5,450 nt of DNA from positions 1-5,450 of the forward strand of contig JAOAGA010000034.1 in assembly GCA_026415985.1 (NCBI GenBank). Reading direction: 5' to 3'. This stretch comes from Pseudomonadota bacterium. Lineage in GTDB: Bacteria; CALINM01. Under the pieces are notes generated by a model. That model made no database searches. It was given only the letters and a program-made list of their open reading frames with translations, and was not told the DNA's origin. Position 1 is the first letter of the stretch. Every line of letters starts with the position of its first letter. Shown here piece after piece: positions 1 through 5,450 of this stretch. The position numbers and the translations under genes are program-made.

Positions 1-274
1 CGTTTTTATGGACAAAGAGCATTCATATCATAGGGAAAAGGATTTAATGGCAATTGGTGCCTCAATTGAAAACATTCTTCTTTATGCCTATTCTCTCGGT
101 ATAGGAACTACATGGTTAGGTGAGATATTAAAAAACGCCGATAAAATAAGAGAGCTGTGCCAGTTAACAGAAAGATATGAGCTTTTTTGTGTAATCGCCT
201 TGGGTTGGATTGACAAGAAACCTAAACCTGTTGGCAGGGAAGATCTTTCAAGTTTAATATTAAAAGTAATATAA
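1..274 (+). CDS. Nitroreductase-family FMN oxidoreductase, C-terminal part (5' end outside window)
   Basis: The reading frame is open to the left edge (codons GTT TTT precede the ATG at 8), so that ATG is very probably internal and the true start lies upstream. The visible 90 residues match the C-terminal half of nitroreductase-fold proteins, which are usually about 170-190 residues long. Recognisable pieces are the SYHREKD segment, the helix-forming IGASIENILLYAYSLGIGT stretch followed by TWLG (the family pattern of a small-residue helix, then LGxGTxW), and a final strand IALGWIDKKPKP followed by an Arg. Family members are FMN-dependent homodimers that use NAD(P)H to reduce quinones, nitro compounds, flavins or other substrates. 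The substrate here cannot be read from this fragment. The stop codon lies 24 bases before the next start, so it is probably in the same operon, although no functional link to sugar-nucleotide synthesis is evident. The family call is secure; the specific role is unknown. Confidence 0.85.
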   Translation, partial: VFMDKEHSYHREKDLMAIGASIENILLYAYSLGIGTTWLGEILKNADKIRELCQLTERYELFCVIALGWIDKKPKPVGREDLSSLILKVI

Positions 275-287
275 ACAAGCATTTGAC

Positions 288-295
288 AGGGGGGG
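288..295 (+). promoter_or_regulatory. Ribosome binding site with a run of seven G
   Basis: AGGGGGGG lies three bases before the ATG at 299. The usable Shine-Dalgarno core can be placed at several registers within the G run, giving spacings to the start of roughly 4-7 bases. It supports the ATG at 299 as the start of the fusion gene. A G7 homopolymer is unusual in this AT-rich window, and its length would change Shine-Dalgarno spacing. Confidence 0.7.
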
Positions 296-298
296 AAA

Positions 299-2794
299 AT
301 GAAGGCTGTTATAATGGCTGGTGGATTTGGCACAAGATTAAGACCTTTAACCCAAAACATCCCCAAACCGATGGTTCCTTTAATGAACAAACCGATGATG
401 GAGCACATTGTATCACTCCTTAAAAGACATAATATAAAAGATCTAATAGTATTGCTATTTTTTCAGGGAGATGTAATAGAAAACTATTTTAAAGATGGGA
501 AAGATTTTGGGGTTGACATAAGATATATTATACCCACCGAAGATTATGGCACTGCAGGTGCTGTAAAACTTGCCGAAGAATACATAGATGACACCTTCCT
601 TGTAATATCGGCAGATGTTCTGACAGATTTTAACCTTAATTATGCCATTGATTTTCACAAAAAAAGAAAGGCCGATGCAACTATACTGCTAACAAGGGTA
701 GAAAACCCTTTGCCCTTTGGAATTGTAATTACTGAACAGAACGGAAGAATAAAAAAATTTTTAGAGAAACCAAGCTGGGGAGAGGTTTTTAGCGATACCA
801 TAAATACGGGTATTTACATACTGGAAAAGGAGGTTCTTCAATTCATCCCTAAGAACAAGGAGTTTGACTTCAGCAAAGACCTCTTTCCTTTAATGATGTC
901 CAAAAAGAAAAAGCTTTTTGGTGCCGATATGGAAGGTTACTGGAAAGATGTAGGTAATCTTACAGAGTATAGACTGGCTCACTTAGATGTCCTTGATAGT
1001 AAAGTTAACATTGAGATACCTTTAAAAAAAATAAATAAAAGGCTTTTTTTAGGAGAAGGAAGCAAGGTAGATTATACCGTAACCATTGAAGGTTTGGCAG
1101 TTGTGGGGAATAACTGCAAAATAGAAAAGAATGTTACAATCAGGAACTCGGTTATCGGAAATAACAGTGTAATAGAGGAAGGTTCAAAAATACTTGATTC
1201 TGTTATCTGGGATGGTGTATTTGTTGGCAGATTGGGAGAGATAAAAGAAAGCGTTGTTGGTTCAAATACAGTTATTAAAGAAGGTGCCCACCTTTCAGAA
1301 GAAGTAGTAGTTGCTGACACCTGCACTATAGGAAGATTTAGCCTCTTAAAGCCCGGAGTAAAGGTCTGGCCTATGAAAACAGTGGAAGACGGGGCAATAC
1401 TTGCAAGTAGCCTTATTTGGGGGGAAAGCTGGTCAAAATCAATATTTGGACCCTATGGTGTTTGCGGACTCGCTAATTTTGAGATAACTCCTGAGTTTGC
1501 TGCCAAGTTAGGGGCCGCCTATGGGGCAACATTTAAGAAAGGAGATACAATAGCAACATCACGAGACCACCATCCTGCTTCAAGAATGATAAACAGAGCT
1601 TTTATGACTGGTGTGTTATCAACGGGGGTTAATGTCCATGATTATGGAGTAATCCCTGTCTCCGTAGCAAGATTTTTAACAAGAACCTTCGGCGAGACCG
1701 GTGGTATATATACAAGAAAGTCGCCCTTTGATCCGGACATAATTGATATGAAATTCTATGAGGAAAGGGGTATAGATATCGGCACAAACAAAGAGAAAAC
1801 TATTGAAAGGTTCTTTTTCGGAGAGGATTTCAGAAGGGTTGGCATTGAAGATACCGGCAGAATATCTTTTCCTTCAGATTTTATTGAAAACTATAAGAGA
1901 GGATTTTTGAATAATATAAATGTATCGGAGATTATGAAAAGAAAGTTTAAAATAGTTATAGATTTCTCCCATGGGAGCGCATCTAATATCTTTCCATCAA
2001 TTTTGGGCAAACTTGATTGTGAGCTGGTAGCTCTTAATGCCAATTTAGAAAGCTCAAAGCTTACAAAGACAAAGCCAGAGTTTGAGAACTCACTCACTCA
2101 GCTAAGTAATATAGTAAGATCAATAGAAGCAGATTTAGGGGTATTTCTTGATGCGGGAGGCGAGAAAATCTATTTGATTGACGAAAGAGGAGAAATATAT
2201 AATGGCGTTATAAATCTTTTAACAATTCTGACAATGCTCATTCAATCCAATAGAGATATAAAGAAGATAGCGGTGCCGGTTAATGCATCTATGGCAGTTG
2301 AAGATATAGCAAAAAAATATGATATTGAAACAGTTAGAACAAAAACATCGAACCGTGCTATAATGGAGTCCGCACTTATGGAAAGTCTATACTTTGTTGG
2401 TGAGAATTATGGTGGTTATGTTTTTCCCAACTTTCTGCCTGCCTTTGATGGGATGTATTCAATAATTAAAGTCCTTGAATGTCTTGCAAAACTAAAAACA
2501 TCGCTATATGAGATAAAAAAGACCATCCCCTATACCTATCTTATTAGTGATACAATCCCTTGTTCATGGGAAAAAAAGGGCCTGGTAATGAGATATTTAG
2601 TTGAAAAGACTAATAAAATGAATGTTGAATTGATAGATGGTATAAAGGTTAAAAAGGATACAGGGTGGTATCTTGCGATCCCCTCTCCCGATAAAGCCTA
2701 TTTTAATATATTTGCAGAAAGTTATGACAGGAAGGGGGCTGAAGAGCTAATAAATGAAATAAGAAAAATTGTTATGGAAGGGCTGGAGGCTTAG
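299..2794 (+). CDS. Sugar-1-phosphate nucleotidyltransferase / phosphohexomutase-like fusion (mannose-1-phosphate guanylyltransferase type)
   Basis: This 831-residue protein has three parts. Residues 1 to about 235 are a nucleotidyltransferase: the signature MAGGFGTRLRPLT at 6-18, Lys23 in IPKPMVPL, SADVLTD with putative metal Asp106, FLEKP at 154-158, NTGIYIL at 169-175 and YWKDVGN with Asp217. It would condense a sugar-1-phosphate (probably mannose-1-phosphate) with an NTP (probably GTP) to give an NDP-sugar and pyrophosphate. Residues about 250-376 are hexapeptide repeats of a left-handed beta-helix. Residues about 383-831 have the four-domain phosphohexomutase layout. However, FGTxGxRG reads FGPYGVCG (383-390), TASHNP is replaced around YTRKSPFDP (471-479), DGDGDR reads DAGGEK (618-623) and RxSGTEPxxR reads IPSPDKAYFN (794-803). 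The mutase part is therefore probably inactive. The length and layout fit a known fusion family annotated as mannose-1-phosphate guanylyltransferase, including in cyanobacteria. Sugar and nucleotide specificity are inferred. The next gene encodes an intact mutase. Confidence 0.9.
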   Translation: MKAVIMAGGFGTRLRPLTQNIPKPMVPLMNKPMMEHIVSLLKRHNIKDLIVLLFFQGDVIENYFKDGKDFGVDIRYIIPTEDYGTAGAVKLAEEYIDDTFLVISADVLTDFNLNYAIDFHKKRKADATILLTRVENPLPFGIVITEQNGRIKKFLEKPSWGEVFSDTINTGIYILEKEVLQFIPKNKEFDFSKDLFPLMMSKKKKLFGADMEGYWKDVGNLTEYRLAHLDVLDSKVNIEIPLKKINKRLFLGEGSKVDYTVTIEGLAVVGNNCKIEKNVTIRNSVIGNNSVIEEGSKILDSVIWDGVFVGRLGEIKESVVGSNTVIKEGAHLSEEVVVADTCTIGRFSLLKPGVKVWPMKTVEDGAILASSLIWGESWSKSIFGPYGVCGLANFEITPEFAAKLGAAYGATFKKGDTIATSRDHHPASRMINRAFMTGVLSTGVNVHDYGVIPVSVARFLTRTFGETGGIYTRKSPFDPDIIDMKFYEERGIDIGTNKEKTIERFFFGEDFRRVGIEDTGRISFPSDFIENYKRGFLNNINVSEIMKRKFKIVIDFSHGSASNIFPSILGKLDCELVALNANLESSKLTKTKPEFENSLTQLSNIVRSIEADLGVFLDAGGEKIYLIDERGEIYNGVINLLTILTMLIQSNRDIKKIAVPVNASMAVEDIAKKYDIETVRTKTSNRAIMESALMESLYFVGENYGGYVFPNFLPAFDGMYSIIKVLECLAKLKTSLYEIKKTIPYTYLISDTIPCSWEKKGLVMRYLVEKTNKMNVELIDGIKVKKDTGWYLAIPSPDKAYFNIFAESYDRKGAEELINEIRKIVMEGLEA

Positions 2795-2796
2795 TT

Positions 2797-4230
2797 ATGA
2801 ATCAAATAAAATTCGGCACATCAGGTTGGAGAGGAATTATAGGTGAAGAGTTTACCCTTGAAAGAGTAAGGGTTGTAGTTCAGGCAATAGCAGATTATCT
2901 GTCAAAGGAAGGCTTGAAGGATAAGGGAATTATTATTGGTCATGATAGCAGATTTATGGGTGAATGGTTCTCTAAGGAGGCTGTTAAGATTCTTTCTGCC
3001 AATGGTATAAAATCTTATCTAATCTCCAGAGAGGCGCCTACGCCCGTTATATCTTATGAAATATTAAGAAGAAAGACAGCGGGAGCAATTAACTTTACCG
3101 CAAGTCATAATCCACCGGAATATAACGGAATCAAGTTTTCACCTCAATGGGGTGGTCCCGCTTTACCGGAGACAACAAAATGGATTGAAACAAGGGCCAA
3201 TGAGCTTTTGGGACAGGTTTCCTTCAAAGAAAGTTTTTCCTTTGAAAAACTTGTTAAAGAAAACGTTGTTGAAATAATAGACCCTTCTTCATACTATATT
3301 GATGCACTGAGAGAAAAGGTTGATTTCAAAAGCATAGCAAACTCACAGATTAAGATAATTATAGATCCCATGTATGGAACTGCAAGAGGTTATATCGACA
3401 GGGTTCTGGAAGAAGAGGGGCTAAAATGTAAGGTCATTCATGATTTTCGTGATCCCTATTTCGGAGGTTCTGCGCCGGATCCGATGGAAAGTAACTTAAA
3501 AGAGATAATTAGCTGGCTAAAAGAGGATAAAAAACTTATTTTAGGAGTCGCAACAGATGGAGATGGAGACAGGTTTGGGATTGTCGATAGGGGAGGGGTT
3601 TTCATAATACCTAATCTTATTCTCGCAATAATCTATTACTATCTGATTAAGTATAAAGGCATGGTTGGTGGTGTAGGCAGATCCTATGCTACAACCCATT
3701 TGCTGGACAGAATTGCCAGAAAGTTTAATCAGCCATTATATGAAACTCCTGTTGGTTTTAAGTATCTTGGTGAGCTTATATCGAATGGTAAGATCGTATT
3801 GGGTGGAGAAGAAAGTGCAGGATTATCTGTCCAGGGCCATGTTCCGGAGAAAGATGGTATCCTTGCAGGGCTACTTGTGGTTGAAATTGTTTCAAAGAGA
3901 GGACTTTCTGTATGTGATCTGATAAAAGAGATCTTCAATGAGGTAGGTTCCCTTTATTCTGACAGAAAAAATTTTCTTGTTACTTCGGAAATCAGAGAAA
4001 GATTTAAGGATAAACTTAAAAAAATTCCCAATAGTTTTGCAGGACTTAAGGTAATTGATAAAAAAGAGATAGATGGAGTAAAAATATATTTAGAGAAAGA
4101 TAGCTGGCTCCTTTTTAGGGAATCAGGTACCGAACCTGTAATAAGAATTTATGCCGAGGCAGAGAATAAAGAAACCCTGAATATGCTAATGGAGAACGGC
4201 AAAAAATTTATTTTTGGTGAGGATGAATAA
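2797..4230 (+). CDS. Phosphoglucomutase/phosphomannomutase (alpha-D-phosphohexomutase family)
   Basis: This 477-residue protein is a full-length, apparently active cytoplasmic phosphohexomutase interconverting hexose-6-phosphate and hexose-1-phosphate through a phosphoserine. All signature motifs are present: FGTSGWRG (6-13), GHDSR (48-52), TASHNP (101-106, phosphoserine Ser103), the Mg-binding loop DGDGDR (254-259), the sugar-binding loop GGEESAG (336-342) and the phosphate-binding loop RESGTEPVIR (441-450). GEESAG is more like phosphoglucomutases than the GEMSGH of AlgC-type or GEQSGH of GlmM-type enzymes, so glucose-1-phosphate or dual glucose/mannose specificity is plausible; this is inference. 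The start follows the upstream TAG by two bases. Its Shine-Dalgarno GGAGG (2785-2789) lies within the last codons of the fusion gene, pointing to translational coupling. It probably supplies sugar-1-phosphate to the upstream nucleotidyltransferase and may compensate for that protein's degenerate mutase domain. Confidence 0.93.
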   Translation: MNQIKFGTSGWRGIIGEEFTLERVRVVVQAIADYLSKEGLKDKGIIIGHDSRFMGEWFSKEAVKILSANGIKSYLISREAPTPVISYEILRRKTAGAINFTASHNPPEYNGIKFSPQWGGPALPETTKWIETRANELLGQVSFKESFSFEKLVKENVVEIIDPSSYYIDALREKVDFKSIANSQIKIIIDPMYGTARGYIDRVLEEEGLKCKVIHDFRDPYFGGSAPDPMESNLKEIISWLKEDKKLILGVATDGDGDRFGIVDRGGVFIIPNLILAIIYYYLIKYKGMVGGVGRSYATTHLLDRIARKFNQPLYETPVGFKYLGELISNGKIVLGGEESAGLSVQGHVPEKDGILAGLLVVEIVSKRGLSVCDLIKEIFNEVGSLYSDRKNFLVTSEIRERFKDKLKKIPNSFAGLKVIDKKEIDGVKIYLEKDSWLLFRESGTEPVIRIYAEAENKETLNMLMENGKKFIFGEDE

Positions 4231-4847
4231 TGATATTTAAACGTTTTGTTGTAGGTCCCCTTGAGGTTAACTGCTATATAATTGCAGATGAAGAGACTAA
4301 GGAAGGATTTATAGTTGATCCCGGAGATAACGGCTCAGAACTATATGAGTTCATTAAATCATCGGGGATAAATCTGAAATATATAATAAATACCCACTGT
4401 CATTTTGACCATATCGGGGCTAACAAAATACTTAAGGAAAAGACCGGTGCAAAACTGGCCATTCACATAGCTGAAAAACCATTACTTGAAAGGGCAGAAA
4501 CAGGAGCAAAATTGTGGGGATTTAACATTGATGCCTCTCCTGAACCAGATGTTTATCTAAATGACGGAGACATACTGAAGGTAGGAAATATTGATGTCTT
4601 AGTGATCCATACGCCGGGACATTCTCCCGGAGGGATATGCTTAAAGATAGACGATATAATAATTACCGGTGACACTCTTTTTGCAGGTGGTATTGGCAGG
4701 ACAGATTTTCCCGGAGGAAGTTTTGATGAGATAATAAAATCTATAAAAGAGAAGCTGTTTATATATCCAAAAGACACAAAAATATATCCCGGACATGGTC
4801 CTGCAAGTACAATAGAGAACGAAAAAATTTATAATCCATTTTTTTAA
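4230..4847 (+). CDS. Glyoxalase II-like metallo-beta-lactamase-fold hydrolase
   Basis: This 205-residue protein is a complete MBL-fold hydrolase with the full dinuclear metal set: THCHFDH (His56, His58, Asp60, His61), HTPGHSPG (His131), GDTLF (Asp148) and PGHGP (His189). The N-terminal GPLEVNCYI and VDPG, the GRTDFPGG segment (156-163) and the C-terminal NPFF fit the compact hydroxyacylglutathione hydrolase-like group (YcbL type). At this length it lacks the C-terminal helical glutathione-binding extension of classical glyoxalase II (about 250-260 residues), so the thiol donor, or whether the substrate is a thioester at all, is uncertain. It is probably cytoplasmic, with no signal peptide. 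The ATG overlaps the upstream stop by one base (TAATG), and GGTGAGG at 4216-4222 serves as Shine-Dalgarno, so translation is likely coupled to the mutase gene. A role in methylglyoxal or other acyl-thioester clean-up alongside sugar-phosphate metabolism is speculation. Confidence 0.9.
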   Translation: MIFKRFVVGPLEVNCYIIADEETKEGFIVDPGDNGSELYEFIKSSGINLKYIINTHCHFDHIGANKILKEKTGAKLAIHIAEKPLLERAETGAKLWGFNIDASPEPDVYLNDGDILKVGNIDVLVIHTPGHSPGGICLKIDDIIITGDTLFAGGIGRTDFPGGSFDEIIKSIKEKLFIYPKDTKIYPGHGPASTIENEKIYNPFF

Positions 4848-4853
4848 GGGGGT
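4846..4853 (+). promoter_or_regulatory. Ribosome binding site overlapping the upstream stop codon
   Basis: AAGGGGGT begins inside the TAA stop (4845-4847) of the hydrolase gene and precedes the ATG at 4857 by three bases after its end. It fixes the start of the exported-protein gene and ties that gene to the same transcript. Confidence 0.7.
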
Positions 4854-4856
4854 AAT

Positions 4857-5303
4857 ATGAAAAGAGTAGGGCACTTAATTGTAGCATTATTAATTGTTAT
4901 GGGATTTTTTAACTTGAGCTACGCTCAACAGCAGAACCAGCCAAAGGATAATCCAAAGAAGGATGTAAAGGCTGAAGAAGACAGTCTGTTGCCTCACAGA
5001 GATATTCAGGATATACCGGTGCCTTATTCAATGAAGTTAGATAAAGATAATACCTTTATTTTCGAGACCAAGGGGATAAAAGTAGGAATAATATCCTATA
5101 AAGGAAGAGTCGATGGTTACTCATTGGCGGAGGCCTTAAAAAACAATTTGGTTGAAGAAAAATGGACTTTGCAAAATATCTTGAATTATAAAAATACATC
5201 AAGCTTAAGTTTTATAAAAGATCAGAGAAACCTTATTATCTTTATTGAAGAAGGGCTTTTCAACACCCGGTTAGAGTTAAGAGTAGGTTTAATAAATCAG
5301 TAA
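4857..5303 (+). CDS. Exported protein of unknown function, small alpha/beta domain
   Basis: This is a 148-residue protein I cannot assign to a named family. Residues 1-23 form a Sec signal peptide: a basic start (MKR), a hydrophobic core (about 7-20), and Ser-Tyr-Ala at 21-23 as a signal peptidase I site, so the mature protein begins at Gln24. There is no lipobox cysteine, so it should be soluble in the periplasm or secreted. Residues 24-45 are a polar, charged linker (many Gln, Lys, Asp and Glu). From DIPVP (52-56) to about residue 144 there is a compact domain with predicted strands around 66-70, 75-82, 114-121, 125-131 and 138-143, and a helix around 89-102. It resembles small lipoprotein or exported proteins from diverse Gram-negative bacteria in which a VPxP segment precedes such a domain; this is recollection, not a search result. 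It sits nine bases after the hydrolase gene and ends the operon, just before a hairpin. A cell-envelope role is suggested only by export and by the sugar-nucleotide genes upstream. Confidence 0.85.
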   Translation: MKRVGHLIVALLIVMGFFNLSYAQQQNQPKDNPKKDVKAEEDSLLPHRDIQDIPVPYSMKLDKDNTFIFETKGIKVGIISYKGRVDGYSLAEALKNNLVEEKWTLQNILNYKNTSSLSFIKDQRNLIIFIEEGLFNTRLELRVGLINQ

Positions 5304-5307
5304 GACA

Positions 5308-5338
5308 TTGAGGATAAGGTTCTCAGCCTTATCCTCAA
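5308..5338. terminator. Perfect 12-bp inverted repeat, probable terminator between convergent genes
   Basis: TTGAGGATAAGG (5308-5319) and CCTTATCCTCAA (5327-5338) are exact reverse complements separated by 7 bases. In RNA the stem could extend by a U-G and a U-A pair, leaving a three-base loop. The hairpin starts four bases after the stop of the exported-protein gene and lies 30 bases beyond the stop of the minus-strand gene, so it could serve both directions. No continuous T run follows on either strand; the plus side has only broken T stretches within 5347-5361. It may therefore act as a weak intrinsic terminator or a 3'-end stabilising hairpin. The call rests on symmetry and position. Confidence 0.7.
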
Positions 5339-5368
5339 CAATATAGCTTTGCTGTTCTTTTGAAGTTC

Positions 5369-5450
5369 TTAAGCGTCAAAAGTTATCTTGCCATCTTTAT
5401 AACTTATTAATATTTTCTGCCCTTCCTTTATAGTACCCTTTAATATCTCC
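5369..5450 (-). CDS. C-terminal tip of a probable Clp/Hsp100 AAA+ ATPase (5' part outside window)
   Basis: Read on the minus strand, one frame is open from the window edge for 26 codons to a TAA at 5371-5369. The encoded end has the pattern EILKGTIKEGQ, then KILISYKDGKITFDA. This matches the usual last residues of Clp-family unfoldases (ClpB, ClpC, ClpA), where the final AAA+ D2 small subdomain ends in an ILxGxIKxGD segment, a short strand, and DGKxxF. Such proteins are ATP-driven hexameric disaggregases or protease partners in the cytoplasm. The fragment is too short to choose between ClpB, ClpC and ClpA. It converges on the sugar-nucleotide operon across a 65-base gap that contains the hairpin, so it is a separate transcription unit. 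Recognition depends on a short motif, hence moderate confidence in the product, but higher confidence that the frame is coding. Confidence 0.62.
   Translation of the reverse strand, partial: EILKGTIKEGQKILISYKDGKITFDA

Noticed and set aside
246-275. Possible promoter (TTTCAA and TATAAA, 18-base spacer) at the end of the nitroreductase gene.
   Set aside because: The -35 matches consensus at only three of six positions, and TATAAA is easily produced by chance in AT-rich DNA. An operon promoter upstream of the window is equally likely.
283-315. Consensus sigma70-like hexamers TTGACA (283-288) and TATAAT (310-315) flanking the start of the fusion gene.
   Set aside because: The spacer is 21 bases, well beyond the usual 16-18, and transcription would begin inside the coding sequence after the start codon and ribosome binding site. 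TATAAT is explained by the codons for the conserved Val-Ile-Met of the nucleotidyltransferase signature.
88-408. Open frame of 106 codons on the minus strand across the nitroreductase/fusion junction.
   Set aside because: It overlaps two confidently identified genes in antisense, resembles no known family and has no convincing ribosome binding site.
2572-2578. In-phase A AAA AAG heptamer, identical to the dnaX-type slippery site, in the mutase-like domain.
   Set aside because: It encodes ordinary Lys-Lys, there is no clear upstream Shine-Dalgarno-like stimulator or downstream hairpin, and a shift would cut inside the last domain, which makes little functional sense.
4641-4874. Minus-strand open frame of 77 codons over the end of the hydrolase gene.
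   Set aside because: It is antisense to the conserved MBL metal-binding regions, and its translation is low-complexity and shadow-like.
5357-5382. Second inverted repeat CTTTTGA / TCAAAAG downstream of the main hairpin.
   Set aside because: It has only a 7-bp AT-rich stem with a 12-base loop, and its right arm lies in the minus-strand coding region; this is close to chance expectation.

Overview
This is an AT-rich, tightly packed chromosomal segment from a bacterium. Five genes run left to right with gaps of 24 bases or less, followed by a short intergenic hairpin and the 3' tip of a convergent gene on the other strand. The last rightward gene encodes a protein with a Sec signal peptide, and the core genes make activated sugars of the kind used for lipopolysaccharide, exopolysaccharide or glycoprotein. 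Together with strong purine-rich ribosome binding sites and low GC, this suggests a Gram-negative, deep-branching lineage (Nitrospirota, Deferribacterota or a former deltaproteobacterial group). The taxonomic guess is weak. I see no mobile elements, CRISPR arrays or RNA genes.

Layout: (1) 1-274, the C-terminal half of a nitroreductase-family flavoprotein cut by the window edge. (2) 299-2794, a three-part fusion: sugar-1-phosphate nucleotidyltransferase, left-handed beta-helix, and a phosphohexomutase-fold domain. (3) 2797-4230, a complete stand-alone phosphoglucomutase/phosphomannomutase. (4) 4230-4847, a glyoxalase II-like metallo-beta-lactamase hydrolase. (5) 4857-5303, a small exported protein of unknown function. 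(6) 5308-5338, a perfect 12-bp inverted repeat, probably a terminator. (7) 5369-5450, minus strand, the last 26 residues of what looks like a Clp/Hsp100 ATPase.

Genes 2 and 3 form the functional core. The mutase would convert a hexose-6-phosphate to the 1-phosphate, and the nucleotidyltransferase would activate that to an NDP-sugar, by family most likely mannose-1-phosphate to GDP-mannose. The most notable point is that the mutase-like domain inside the fusion has lost recognisable versions of the phosphoserine, metal-binding and phosphate-binding motifs, while the next gene keeps them all. The fused domain therefore looks like a non-catalytic (structural or regulatory) copy, with the working mutase supplied in trans from the adjacent, probably translationally coupled gene. 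The hydrolase overlaps the mutase by one base and is probably coupled too, but its link to sugar metabolism is unproven. I found no clear sign of an entirely new system; the best leads are the pseudo-mutase/active-mutase pair and the uncharacterised exported protein.
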